A DNA stretch of 64,000 bases from Icerya purchasi. Lineage: Eukaryota > Arthropoda > Insecta > Hemiptera > Monophlebidae. The notes below the pieces were generated by a model, which was not told the origin of the DNA, ran no database searches, and was given only the letters and a program-made list of their open reading frames with translations. Of the stretch, positions 43,950 to 57,247 are shown piece after piece (position 1 is the stretch's first letter; every line of letters starts with the position of its first letter). The stretch lies in NCBI GenBank assembly GCA_039619475.1, contig CM077115.1:482434400-482498399 (forward strand), given 5' to 3'. The position numbers and the translations under genes are program-made.

Positions 43950-46900
43950 GAAAAAAGCTAAGCGGCAAATTGGTAATGACAATAAGGAGCAAGTATCTGA
44001 GAGAATAAATTGCTAAAAAGCGATATGGCAGAATTGAAATTTTTTTAAAATTTCTTATCAGAAAAGTATGAGATCTTAATTAATTCATTTAAAGGTGAAA
44101 TAAAAGCGCTCCATGAACAAGTGTGAGCTATCGCTAATGAGCTTCGTAAAAAAGGTAATGAAATTACGGGATTAAAAATTACGATTTGAGAGCTGGAACA
44201 GTGTAATAAGAGAAGTAATGTTAAACTTCGTGGAGTTTCTCAACTTCAAACCAAAAATCTTCGAAACATTTTAATGCAGATAGGGAAGAAATTAAAGACA
44301 ATCAGGCTGCAGATATCGTGTCCCGTCCAGAAATACGAGAGTACCTGCATTTATTACCACAAAACTAGGTAGACGAATCGTCGATTTGTTATTACGCGAT
44401 AGGAAAAAAAGAGCAATACGCGACCCCAACTGACGATTTATGTAAATGAAAATTTGCCACCAAACAATTGCTTTGGAAAACTAAATAGCAAGCCAGGTTA
44501 CAATATAATTTCGTGTGGACAGAACAAGTGAAAATTTTTCTAAAAAGCAAGTCCGGATGAACGGCTAATTAGAAAAAGAAACAATGAAGATGTAAGCAAA
44601 TTGTTATAATCGATGTTTCAAACGCATGATCCACGCGCATTTTTTTAAAAAATAAGTTGCGGATCCCACGAGACATTATGCCTGTCTGTGGATGTCCGAC
44701 ACTCTTATCATCGTTTATTCATAAATACAGTTACAAAACTTCGTCATACTTACTTTACATTATAAACAGGACACATATCATACGATTACACTTGACGAAC
44801 ATCCGTCTTAGTTATATACGTATGATCGATTCTCTACCATTTGCCAAATTTCCGGCAATTTAATTAATACTGCCTCCACAGAGTTGTCGATCTTGCTGTT
44901 TATACCTTTTGGATTAGTTTACCATGTGCATTATTTTCAGATTCGTTACCTTCTTTACTTTTATTTTAACTTTAACTAGCACTTTATAAACTGCTTTTGT
45001 GTATGCTTGTAATTATAATTCCTATATTCCCTCATCTTCTTCGTAGCAGTTTCGTTATCTGTATTTTGCCTATCTTTTTTCTTCCATTCCTATCCTGCTC
45101 TTTAATAAGCCGTGCCTTTTTTGTCTACATCCTGGTTTTTCACTAATAATATGACTTCAATCGGAACTGAAAAGTAGTCAAGTAAATAATTGTGCAGGTA
45201 TAAATAGACTGGCATAAGGAGATTACCAAGTTATGCGACGTATGTAATACAACATAAAAAAAAATTACATACTGCACTCGGTGCATTTAAATATCACGAA
45301 TCTGAGATTTAATTGCGATGAGTTTATCTCTTACATTCATAAGTATATTAGCGGTAGCTGAAACAAATATAACTGCTGTCGGAGCGAATATGTATAATAT
45401 AACAGGTTAGGCTAAATTCGTGATTTCCAAACCCTCAAGATACAACGGTGGCATTATAATCTTTGTGTCAAATATATTTAAATCCACACAAACTACTTCG
45501 TAGGAAAAGGCATATGGTTCGCTGTCAGTGGAAATAGAGATAAATCCGGATAAAGTAGTAATAACAGCGATGTACAGCTAGTAGAAATGCTCGGGATTTT
45601 TTAGGTAACTTAAGACAACACCCATTTTTATACAACTGGGGTACTAAAAAAGACTTTATGTGTGACGACTTTAGCCCAGTGGACAACTTATTAAATATTG
45701 TAAGCAGTCGAGGGGGGATCTAGAATAAGTGTCATTAGACAGGAGGAAATGCGTGCAGGTCAAGTTTCTCAAATGGGTATTGAGCATATTTTTCTAAAGT
45801 ATATTTTTAAGGAGGCGGATATCATTGAAGACCAAATTTCATATCGTTACATTATATGCTGCGCTCTTAAAATTAATAAGGTAGGCTATGTAGACCTTAG
45901 AGATAGAGAAGCCAGGTGCTTAAATAAGACAATTGCTACTGAGGAAAACGTAGCTGTGTTCGGTTAAGCTTATTACAACTAAACACGGCGAAGAACATAT
46001 GTAATCAAATCTACTTGGCCTTTAGGGCCTTAACAATAACAACAGTCGTGGAGAATAAATACAGACTCGGGAATGTACGTATAAATCTGAAAAATATATG
46101 TTTCATCCGTATAAAAGACATATACTTTAAACGCTTTAAAGGTAACCCAGCTAATGTGTAAGGTATAAAAATAAGTATAAAAAATATCGGAACATGACGA
46201 AATAAGGATAGCCAAAAATTTATAAATAAAAAAACGAAAAGCAAATAACGACAGCGGAACGAGATATAATAGATATATATATATATAGCCTAGTGAATAA
46301 TAAGAATAGGATATCTGCAGATATGTACCATAGCGAAGCACTTCAGGAATACCTCTAATGTAGCCGAAGAATTTAGTAAATATGTATAGAAAAAAACATA
46401 CGATAATATCGGACATGTCGATTTAATGATTCAAAAGCTCTAAAAATTAATAAAGTTCCTAGATGGGATGAAATGGTGAGTAGGGACATTAAAAATAATA
46501 AACTGATTTATTTTCTCTGTTAATTAACAAAATTAATTAATTGCTCCATAAGCGAGAGTATAAAATTCGCCAAGGGCTGAAAATTGGAATTATTAGACTT
46601 GTTTACAAAACAGGACAGCCATGTCCGGTATGGGTACTATAAACCAATTACCTTAATATCATCGATTGTTAAAGTTGTAAAGCATTATGTAGGGAATCAT
46701 TTAAGGAACTAACAGAAAATAATGATATTTTGAAAATCAGTTCGACTTTAGGAAAAATAAATTTACCATGACCCTACTCAGACTAATAATTAAACAGGCA
46801 AACAAGGGTCTAGTAAATATGAAAAACCGTTTTTAATATTTTTCATAGATTTAACTAAAGCGCATTCGATGTTTTAAACATCATAATAAGTTAATTTCAG

Positions 46901-47432
46901 ATATGGATAGAAACAGCATAAAACAGAAACAAAAGAAATGGTTTATAGGTTATTTATAAATTAGAAAAAGTATATGTTAAAGTTAACGGAGAACTGAGTT
47001 GGTGCGAGGGGGAGATGAAGGGCAGTCTTCTCTCTACTATTCTTTCTAATCTACACCAATTCACTTACAATCTACGTTAAAAATTTCATCATTTACATAC
47101 ATGCAGATGATGAGGATATGAAACTACCGAAAAACTTTTGTAGGAAGATGGCAATATATTAAACAGGTGGGTCCATGATAAAAAAATATAGCAATAAATG
47201 ATAGAAAATTGAGGAAGAACTCCTAGCAGATGTAGGAACTATGATCCTAAAATTGTACTTCATTCTACGCAATGTTTATAGATGAACGATATAAGTAAGC
47301 AGAGATTTTTTCTTGCGATCGCTTAGAATTTGTGTCACTAAATGTAAGTGTATCTCGGATTAACAATAGATCAAACACTGACGTAGAAGAATCATTATCG
47401 AGTAAAATGCGACAAACAAGCTATTCCGACAC

Positions 47433-47507
<75 letters not shown>

Positions 47508-47960
47508 TTAAAACTAATGTTACCTTATAAAACTGTACAGTTATTTTTTAATTCCATAATTATGTGCAAAATTATATACGGAGTACAAGTTTAGGGAGTA
47601 GCAAAAGAAGGCAAACTAAAGAAAATAAGAAAACCGCAATGCCTAAAACTAATTTTGCCTCACTGGAGGGGAAGTAAAAATGACTCTACGTGGTGGTGGG
47701 AAAATGAGGAGAATTGCCTTTGGAAATTATGTTTTTTTATTACAAACTTTATGAATATACAAAAAATACATCAAATATACACGTAATGTAACTGAATAAC
47801 GGGCAACAAGGAATTATAAAGATACGTATTTTATACGGCCTAAAGGACTAGATGTCGATGAGTTGATACTCATGAAATTAATAAAAGTCATACCACAGGA
47901 TATACGTGAAAGTTAAAACGTAGTTAATGGAATGGCGTGAGCATTTCTCAGTGCTAAACA
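43950..47960 (+). mobile_element. Degenerate CR1/Jockey-like LINE: ORF1, endonuclease, reverse transcriptase
   Basis: Broken frames follow the order of a whole element. ORF1 (about 43.95-44.6 kb): a heptad-like helix (LSEKYEILINSFKGEIKALH), then KRSNVKLRGVSQ, IYVNENLPPNN and ERLIRKRNNEDVSKL, as in insect LINE ORF1. Endonuclease (about 45.3-45.97 kb): AETNITAVGANMYNITGYAK, SRYNGGIIIFVSN, IEHIFLKYIF and the DQISYRY block. RT (about 46.45-47.2 kb): YKPITLISSIVKVVKH, MKGSLLST, and a remnant ADDEDMKL after an HADD-like site near 47.10 kb. The end reads GVAKEGKLKKIRKPQCLKL at about 47.6 kb. A long TA microsatellite (47438-47504) sits inside the coding region. No RNase H is seen. Heavily decayed; the clade is inferred from motif style only. 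Confidence 0.75.
47438..47504. repeat. TA microsatellite inside a LINE
   Basis: About 67 bases of near-perfect TA repeats interrupt the LINE coding region. Confidence 0.95.
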
Positions 47961-47981
47961 ATGCATGTGTTCTTTCTATTA

Positions 47982-47984
47982 TAC

Positions 47985-48058
<74 letters not shown>

Positions 48059-48062
48059 ATAT
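47982..48062. repeat. TA/ATGT microsatellite
   Basis: A TA run of about 70 bases with minor ACAT/ATGT variants lies just past the LINE end. Confidence 0.95.
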
Positions 48063-48540
48063 CCTGTCTGAAGTATAATTAATTAATTATTATCACATTT
48101 TATGCGTTTTTATTTATAAATCTAATAATTCATTACCGTATGTATCCCCCTTTTGAATGTTGCATTATTACCGATAGAACTAACAATTACCTTTCTGAGG
48201 ATATATACGGTTATATTTGTGTAATATGAATAATCTTCAACAGTAACTGTTAATAAATGTGTCGGACACCCGCAATAGGTACAGCATTGTTTAGAGGGAC
48301 CCGCAATTTATTTTAAAAAATTAATAAAGAAGCACAAAATCAAGTTCGACTAAATAAGTCAGATTGTGTCCAATTTATCAGTTTCAACGTGTTGAATTTT
48401 TCATTTATACTTATCGATACTGCATTTTATGCAGTCTTGTTTGCATTCGTTATTTTATTTTTATATATTTATGAGTTTTCTGTGTAAATTTTCTTTTAAA
48501 AAGTTAAACAAATAAGGAAAAATTTATTTATTTACTGGAA
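48063..48540. other. AT-rich spacer
   Basis: No gene or element is recognised between the microsatellite and the ORF1-type insert. Confidence 0.4.
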
Positions 48541-49146
48541 CAACAAAATGAAGAAATATTTAATTCGCAGAGTGGCGTCGGACACTGAAAAAAGGTTTGT
48601 GTAAGAAATATTTCAATAAAAATTCGTTTTTAATCAAATTCATTCCGTAATAACAACAAAGTTAAACAATCATCGCATACTTTTCAAAGGAGGTAGGAAG
48701 AAAAAAACTAAATTAGAAAATTAAGCTACTAAATTGAGTTTAAATACCGATGAAATAAAATTGATACAGGAATAACTCGAAGCATTAAGATTATCTGATC
48801 CCAGTGTTTGCCCAATAACCACTACCGACTTTGTAAAGCTGATACAAGGCTTTAAAACCGAAAAGGATAAAATTGGATATATTAAATCATACACCCCTCA
48901 CCTCACACGAATTATCTGTATGGTAGAAGAAATACGTCCCCACATAAACAGCGACGCAAAAAGATCACTAACCTGGTTTCGAAAAAAATTAAAAGTCGTT
49001 GCTGAACTACAAAGTCAATCTACTTTCGATACAGACTATACAGATTACAACCCAGCCAATGAAGAAATGGACATGTAAACACGATTAGAAACTCTGACTA
49101 AGAAACCGTGTAAGGTACAGCGAAGTTGAAAAAAAAAAAAAAAATT
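48540..49146 (+). mobile_element. ORF1-only retro-insert (I-like ORF1 with A tail)
   Basis: Upstream of the A run at 49129-49146 an open frame ends at a TAA at 49076-49078. It reads LEALRLSDPSVCPITTTDFV, IQGFKTEKDKIGYIKSYTPH, MVEEIRPHINSDAKRSLTW, FRKKLKVVAE and ends NPANEEMDM. Its layout (a conserved FVKLI/FKNFI block, a helix with PHINS/PYLNG, then an acidic end) parallels ORF1 at 26429-27028. One in-frame stop lies before LEALRL, and the earlier part from 48549 is broken. No ORF2 follows; the A tail comes about 50 bases after the stop. It may be an internally deleted LINE, a reverse-transcribed ORF1 transcript, or an ORF1-derived non-autonomous element. Confidence 0.55.
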
Positions 49147-52100
49147 GTTTTCCGAATAATTTAGAAATCAATAGAACGTTATAGTTCCAATGCAAAGTAG
49201 GAAAAACAATAATTAAAACATACAAAAATCAACATAGTGTTTAAACATGGGGTAATTTGTTAAATTGTTGAAATTATTAATTAAATAAAATATCTTTATC
49301 GAAAACGAAATAGTTTTAAATATTTTAGAAAAATTGCTGATCGCTTTTTTGTAAAAATTGTTTTTCTGTAATCTGTGTTGTTTGTTGTTTTTTTTACTTC
49401 TTTTTTTTTTTTTTTTTTTGTATCTTCTTCGATTGTATTGCAAGAAATTGATGCGGGATGGAAATAGTTGTAAATTTTTTTTTTTGAATCATCTAATGAA
49501 TCTAAAAATAAATGACAAAAAGATACGTGAAATGATAACTTTAGGCTTATCGAATGTGTTTATTTTTCCATCATTTTGGACGATTTTTTGTCTTCTACAA
49601 ATAGATAGCACCGTGCGCCTCTTCTTCATATTCAATTACAAACTTGATTTCACTAATTCGGTATGAAAGCGAGTTCAAGCGAACGATTTAGTTGGACTTT
49701 ACGGGACTAATTCGCTGCAAAACCCCTGCCTAAGTCTAGATACCAACTTAGAAATAAAATAGGTAAACGTTGAAAAATGCGTATTACAGTATTATTGTAA
49801 CACCGCGGAATATGTGGTTTACAATTTAAAAAAATAACAGAGCACTACTTTTTTCAAACTTATCGCAACATTTAGGCAGATTTAATTCGTAAAAAGAAAA
49901 TGAAATCAATAAATAAATGTACAAAAAGATATAAATTTAGTATGATATTTTTTACATATTTTTACTTATATTGTTTGCCATTGGTATATTTAATTATCTT
50001 ATTATTTTTTAACAAACAGGTATAATTAGAAGTAGTAAATTCGGATTTAATCTAGAATTATCACCTTTAAATTCCATCGCCGAAAGTTTTAATTTGTTCC
50101 ATTTGTAACATATGACCCCGAGCATTGTAAATAACCTACTTGCGTACTTTTTTTGAAAGATCGTCATCGAATTCAAAAATATAAAATCTCCGCGAAACGA
50201 TCGTTACTGGAGCCTCTATTTTAAAGCAGTTCCTTCAAGGAATACGATAGAATGAAGAAAACAACCCGCGAGCCTCTTTTGGTCTTAATTATTTAATGAC
50301 TATGCAATTTATCATTGTTCGATAAGAATAAATATATATATATATAGTAGTTGTACAACGAAAACAACTACGTCATCTATGCATAATATCTGACCTATTA
50401 AAAAAATACAGGACGCTAAATTATATATAAATAAAGGAATAGCCCGCGATACACAGGCGTACATACGCGTAACAATAATTCAATAGTTAAGCATATATTG
50501 TATATATTTGCGCATTGTCTAAAGATGTGTTGTTATATATATTATATACGTGACTGAATACACGTATTGTTGTTCCATGCACCAACTCGAAACTAGGCAC
50601 AATATTCGTTCGCACTAGAATTGTATGTGTGCATTTTATATCGAAAAGTCTCTATGTGTATGTGTGTCGAGAATTTAATCGTTTTAAATTTAAATTGCTT
50701 TCGTTTGGTCACAATTAATATTACAATCTAAAGACACTCGAGTGGGTTAAAAGAAGTGAAGGAGACATATCTGTTTAAATGACGGTAAATCATTTTTTTT
50801 TTTAACTTTAACGTTCAAAAAATTTCGATGCGATAAGTAACACGTAGTATTTCCGTTTCACTTTTTAATTCCAGTTGCCTCTCAGAGGCAATAAAATCAT
50901 CTTCAAAAAAAAAGGAAAAATAAATCACTTTCTTTTTGAAGATCTGAATCGGGCAATACGATGGAATTGTCCGATTAATATTCATTTCTATTTTCTTTTT
51001 CTTATTCATTCCACTTTCCCCCAATCTTCTCCTCCCATTCCTTCTTTTCTCATAATCACTATTGTTTTTATGGAAAACTACCGTCGGTACAAGGAAAAAC
51101 AAAAAAATTCTGTCAATTGCAGCACGTTTCATCTATCTTTAAACAAAAATTGCAACTCCCTAAACGTCAAATTTCTTACAATATTACATTTTCAATTACC
51201 AATTTATGTTACGCTCACGCAGTTTCAGTTCTTTCTGTAATGTTATCGGAGGAGTCGTCATCGAATTAAGCCATTAAAAATTAGTTACAATTGTAGTTAT
51301 AGTTCTGCAATGTGAAAGAACGTAAATGTGTAGTATCCGAGTTTATGTTGCATAGTACAGACGCACGATAGAGAAAGGCGTTTTTATACACTCGAGTATT
51401 ATAAATGCGTTTAATTAGTGGCTTTATTTGCTTCTATAACCTAAAAAATGTTATCAACTCTGTTCGAATTTAATCTGCGTAGATTGATACACGAGAGTTG
51501 TCCTTTTAACACCTTATTCTTATTTTTTTAAGATGGAAGCTTATCCGTAGTCGCCGTTTCTTTGTAATTTTCAACGAGAGAGAAAAAAAGCAGAAAGAAA
51601 GAGAGTGAGAAAGATGGAAGTTCTTGATGTCTTTCAGATCGATTTTGGGTTTGGAATAGCCGACGATTTTTCAGAACTGGTTTAAGAATCGTATTCCTTG
51701 GAATCGCATATCTAGATCGCCTTCTCGCGTTCATTGGATCACCATTTTACGGTCTATATTTTTATGAAGATCCTCACTAGTACACTCGTTCTGAATGTGT
51801 GTTCGTGAAATACCTCTGTTCTTGGTATACAGAGTTATTGCTTCTTTACTTTGTCGTCACGCAGCTTTTTTCATTTGCTCTTCGTTCAATTTTCCCTCAT
51901 TTTCCAGTTTAGTTCGTTGAATCTTCTTTAATAAGCCTTATTCTGTTTTGTTTGTTTTTTCAATTTAATTTTTTTTTTAAATTGATTTTTCTTTAAATTA
52001 CGAATTTGTGATCATAATTTCCGGCCTAAAAAGATAGTACTGCTTTGAAAATTACCTTCCATATTTTAAATATTTTACTACTTTATAAATATAAAATTCC

Positions 52101-52200
52101 TTAATAACAAACAAAAGTAATTGTATAAATTTACTTTAATAAATTAAAATAATTTGCTTTAGAAACGCTTTTTAGGCATAATAGCCCATCTCATCAGCTA
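49147..52200. other. AT-rich stretch without a gene
   Basis: No coding exon, RNA gene or known element is recognised. A T run lies at about 49402-49420 and a TA run at 50333-50346. Open frames at 50815-51240 on both strands are low-complexity and overlapping. Confidence 0.45.
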
Positions 52201-52209
52201 ATTAAAGTA

Positions 52210-53418
52210 AATTTATTCTCAACCCTATGCAAGTCTTCCTGACACAAAATGCATCAAACAACGTATACCAAAGCCATCCCAGACTATCAAAACCACTAGA
52301 AATCAGACTGCATGAACACCTAAATACATTAAAAGCCGAGCTGATACCAACTTATCAAAGGGCTCAACATCCGCTACCACCTAGGTTAACTCAAAAGATC
52401 CCTGTGAATGTAAAATTAGCACATAACTATCGATCGGTTACCAACCTACACATACCAACAATTATTCCAGGAAAGCAAAAGCAAATATGAGGACCACACG
52501 TTCCTATACACAGACGAATCAATCAAAGAAGGCCAAGCAGGATGCGCACTTACCACAGAGACCGAGGGCTGCATATCGATCAGGCTTCCTAGTCAATTCT
52601 CAATCTGTAGCTGTGAGTTATATGCTATATGCCAAGCCTTAGGACGTATCAAATGCGGCCCCCCTGACACCAAATACGTCATATGCTCTGATTCACTGTC
52701 TAGTCTAACAGCACTAAAAAGCTATACTACCAAAAATCCATTAATCCAAGCAGTAAAAGTCTTCATAAATGATCTTCAAACTCGAGAAACACGTCTTATG
52801 CTACTATGGATACCGACACACCAAGGGATCCCAGGCAATGAAAGAGCCGATACCTTATCGAAAAAGGCTACAACCATGCCTAAACTCCAAGAAGTAGTAT
52901 CAGTCCCACTCCATGAAGCAAAAAAAAAAAGGTATCCACGAAACTGTGAAAAACCACTGGAACAGGAGGTGGCAAACCATCAGCTCTAAGCTTCGTTCAG
53001 TAAGACAAGATATATACTCACCAAGACCAATGATTCCAACTAATCGATCAGACCAATGTATAATTTTACTAGACTTAGAACTGGCTACATCAGATCGTCG
53101 CACATCCATCATATAACTAAAGAGGAGCCATACAAATACCCATACTGTGATCAAAACCTTGATTTACGTCACATTTTAATAGAATGTCGCCCCCTCAGGA
53201 GCACAGAAAATTGCCTCAAGACTTTAAAATACATTAAATCCATAAACGCAATTAGCTTCATTTAACTAAATGTTTTCTCTTGTTTAATTAATGTATAATT
53301 AACTAGTTCGAAATTCTGTAAAACTTATATATATATATATATATATACATATTATAGTGGTCCCTAAAAACCTGGTTGTTATAAAGCGACCTTAAATAAA
53401 CCAATAAATAAATAAATC
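52210..53418 (+). mobile_element. LINE fragment with RNase H domain, two frameshifts
   Basis: The sequence from 52227 (LSKPLEIRLHEHLNTLKAEL, ending NLHIPTIIPGK) leads in a new frame to RNase H: FLYTDESIKEGQAGCALTTE (Asp), SICSCELYAICQALG (Glu), YVICSDSLSSLTALK (Asp), MLLWIPTHQGIPGNERADTL (His, Asp). All four catalytic positions are kept. An A run at 52920-52930 coincides with a frameshift into HETVKNHWNRRWQ; a further shift gives FTRLRTGYIRSSHIHH and a knuckle CPYCDQNLDLRHILIEC-like (here YPYCDQ...RHILIEC). The 3' end is a tail of AATA repeats at about 53393-53418. It is distinct from family A and from the 22.6-27.1 kb element, and decay is light. Confidence 0.85.
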
Positions 53419-56290
53419 AAGTCAATTTATACTCATTTTTGTTTTTGTTATTAATGAATTTATTTATTTTTTATTTATACATTTTAACAAACAGGTTACG
53501 GATTTATATCTACATTTTACTGCTTTTTCATTACATTTTAATCGTTGTTTTTTTTTTAAAGTTACAACTGATTCATTCTTACTTATTTTGCTGTTTGCGT
53601 CTGCTAAATCCATTCTGTTGTATGATTTCATCAAGATGTTTAGGTTTTTTGTTTCATTTGATTCTTCCAAAATTGAAGTTTATCCCCTTGTTTCTGTGTC
53701 ATTGTTATATTTTTGAGGGTAATTTTTTTTTTTTTTTTGGAAAGTAAATCTGCATTTTGCTATACAGTACCATATAGAGTTATTTGCGTACCCTTAAAGA
53801 ATCGAAAAATAAATCATCAGAAATTATAAACAAAAAAAAAATTTATTGAACATAAAAATACAGTACTATAAAGTTACAAAATCAGCATAGAATATAACTA
53901 TAAACATTTTTAAAAAAACATATTGAATTCGTCTATACGGGGATTGCCTTTATTTTTAATTAATTTTATGAATAATTTTGGCAAATAATTTTACCAACGT
54001 TTCGATCGACATTTTGTTTCACTTTCTTTTGTATACTGAAAATATTTTTTTGAACATTTCTATCGAGTTTGTCTCGTAATAGTTCAATGAAGTTGCGATC
54101 TGAGATTAACCAAGCATTACTTCTGTGGAACTTTCCTTGATCAGCTGTTCTAAAATTTAGATGTGTACTTTGGATCATTATCATATTAAAGTATGAATTT
54201 TCAGTCGAAAATAAAACGGTTGGACGGCGACATTTCGTTATCAAGAATGTCAGGTACTGCTCTCTCCGAGTGGAACCTTCAATTTTAAATAGGTGTTATT
54301 ATCAAAACAATTTCAAACGTTCGTAGAACCTCCACGGTGCTTAGTGGAAGGAACTAAATATTAAAAAGTCCCGGTCGTTTAATAAAGGTAAAATTATAAA
54401 TACTGTAGTATAAAAACATTCTTGATTTAGGTCTGTTTCAGATTCCAGTCACGCTTTCTAACCTTAATCAATATTTCTTGGATTTTCTTTTGTAGTCGAA
54501 AATAAGTGAATTTATACTTCCCAAAAATCCAACATCTATACATAACATCCCTAATGAGATAGTTTTCAATCATACTGATCCTTTAGTATTGTTTTACTTC
54601 TATTTTAATTAAAAATCAAATATGTAGACTCATTTTTAGTAATATTCTCTTTTTATTTTCCAGCCAAAAATAAAAATTATCTTTTCCAGATTTAAAACAT
54701 ACAATACTAAATTATCCTTATTAATTAATATATTTTCTTTTTGTTTTCAGCTGAAGATAGGAAATGCCCGAAAACGTTTCCAAAATATTGATTTATAATT
54801 ACTTAGGGTTTTAAATAGTGTTCATAATTTATTATTTTATAAACTAAACATTGTTTTGAGATTCATTTTCCGGTATATCTTCGAAACCTAATTGATACCT
54901 TATTGTCCCAAGTACTGGAAAACATGATTCATCATTCCGGTGGGCATTTTTCTAATCATCTATAAATCAATTTACTGTACTTATTTTAGCTGATATTTTT
55001 GTCCTATCTTGGAGTCAGCTCTAAAACCTAGCTTACCTTCTTTTAACACATTGAAGATGGACACACCCCATAAATGGAAGCCCTCTAGTCTAATCTCTCC
55101 AAAATCAGACCCGCCCACTGAGAAGTTTTTGTAAAACCGACTTGGCTAATTCTGTACGCTCCGCAAACATAAGCAACGCCATCGATAACTTTAATATTAG
55201 GAATGTCGATAAAAATAATTTAAATGATAAGAAGAAAGTTGAAAATAATAACAGTAAAAATATCATGCGTTATTTTATATTAAACGACGAGAGAGGAAGA
55301 ACTAGCCAGTGAATTAATCCTGAACGAATCTTCTTTGGTCGGGAAACCGCGGGAATGTTTCGAAAAATGAATGAAAAAAATGCAGTTCATTTCGGCAAGC
55401 GAATATGAGTTTTTTTGCTACTTTCCAGTCGCCGAATAATATTTAAAAGCGCGCTGTCGGCATGCTTAAAAAGGTGAACGAGTTTTTTAGTGGATTTTTA
55501 TGTAATTTCTACCGTTCGATTATTTATGTAAATTAATCGAGCAGTTCGTATGAGAATTTGAAAAGAAAATTTTCTTCAAGTTCATTTACTGCTTAATTAA
55601 AATGGAATTACATTATCTTTACACATTAAATAATCATTTGTAGCACACACATAATATGTAAATATATTTTACACAAATATTATTACTTAATTTGTTTGTC
55701 AGTGTATACGCTATAATTTATGCACAAAACGTATGTAATACATAAATGGATGTGCAAATGTGTACGTGAGTTTGCAGCGGGCCAGTGTATATAAACACGC
55801 TTGTTCCGATGACGACGTATGTATAATTTAAGTATTAATTAAAAATTTTACAAGAGGGTCAAATTTTATTATAACTCGTATAGCGATTACATTTTTATCG
55901 TAATTAATTATGTTATACTTATTTAATGTTACCTGTCTGTTATATTTATCTCATTTTGCTTAAACATATAGTATGGGCGATACTTCAGAGTTCCTATTCT
56001 GTTGTTTTATTTCTCGGCTAACAATGCTCATCTTCTAAAATCGACTGATGGATTAATGGTTTTTAATTTTTCAATATAAAGTATGATTCATCCTGATCAC
56101 TTCCTGATATAGAAATTAACCATTGCGTCGGATTAATGTCACACATTGAGGAGCCCCCCTCCAAATAAAGAGAACGAATAAACTCAAATAATTTGAATAT
56201 TTCACTAATTAATAATATGCGAAGTTAGTTGAACACCAAAAAATACGTAATTACACGAATAAATAAACGAAAAAAACAAAACATCAAGCA
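53419..56290. other. AT-rich stretch without a recognised gene
   Basis: A frame at 53966-54244 on the - strand (FRTADQGKFHRSNAWLISD, LDRNVQKNIFSIQKKVKQN) is open for 92 codons but has no recognised family. Nothing else is supported. Confidence 0.4.
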
Positions 56291-56296
56291 CATACG

Positions 56297-56409
56297 TTAA
56301 TTATAATTAAAAATGCCGGCTACTAGTTTCAGATAACTTGATCCGTAATAATCGTCACAATTACGGATCAAGTCATCCGAAATTAGCCGGGATTTTTAAT
56401 TATAATTAA
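56297..56409. mobile_element. 113-bp palindromic MITE-like element
   Basis: The whole element folds back. The ends are perfect inverted copies of TTAATTATAATTAAAAAT, followed by GCCGGCTA/TAGCCGGG and a perfect ACTTGATCCGTAAT/ATTACGGATCAAGT inner arm, with a loop of about 10 bases (AATCGTCACA region). The TTAA at the outermost ends could be a target duplication. No coding capacity. Confidence 0.75.
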
Positions 56410-57019
56410 TATGCATGTTTGATTTTTCGTTCGCGTTTTTATTTATTTATATATTTATATGGTTATACATTAGTATTGAGATACAGTTCAATAATTAATA
56501 AAAATAACAAATTCTCATTATCATGTGTGCATAAGTTGATATTCTACTTTCCAAAAACACCACTTATTATTGCGTTACTAACGACGTTAATAAAGAATAA
56601 TTTTAAAAAAAAAAAAAAGGAAAAAATGTTTAATAGTTAATTTTTACTTGAGTACCGCGTTATAACTACCAAATAAATATAGTCGATTTTTGTTTGCGGT
56701 AACCAGTCGCGAAGCGTTTTTCAAAGTAATTTATTTTAATGCAAATGCATACGCCTTCTTTACCGTTGCGTATTGATTTTTGAAGCTTACATTTTACTAA
56801 TCTCATCTGGTGAATGACTGTATAAAAATTTCCCTCTAGATATAATTTTGCACTCTTTTTTCCTACTTGTATACGTATATCGACGAAACAACGTGTCTAG
56901 AAATGATGCGGCTAGAAAGATTGTAGATGCGGAATATCGAGCATTAATAATTAGGAACCGATGAGAGAACAAAAGATAATGATGGGAATCGCCGTCACCG
57001 AAGGAAAAGAGAATATTTT

Positions 57020-57090
<71 letters not shown>
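57020..57090. repeat. TAA trinucleotide microsatellite
   Basis: About 22 tandem AAT units are followed by a slightly diverged GATAGTAATAGT stretch. Open frames over it are poly-Ile or poly-Leu artefacts. Confidence 0.95.
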
Positions 57091-57211
57091 TAGTAATAGT
57101 AATAAAAGTTTTGTAATAATTGGGAAAATTAAGTTTTGGCGGAAGTAGAAAAATGACGCTAAAAGGAAAATAGAAGAAACATGCGAGAAGGATAATGAAA
57201 ATCGCAATAGT

Positions 57212-57217
<6 letters not shown>

Positions 57218-57243
<26 letters not shown>
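57218..57243. repeat. TA microsatellite
   Basis: A pure AT run of about 25 bases. Confidence 0.9.

Positions 57244-57247
<4 letters not shown>

Noticed and set aside
53966..54244. 92-codon open frame on the - strand
   Set aside because: It could be an exon or a transposase relic, but no motif, catalytic residue or splice site supports either.
56951..57217. Long poly-Ile and poly-Leu open frames
   Set aside because: They are translations of the TAA microsatellite.
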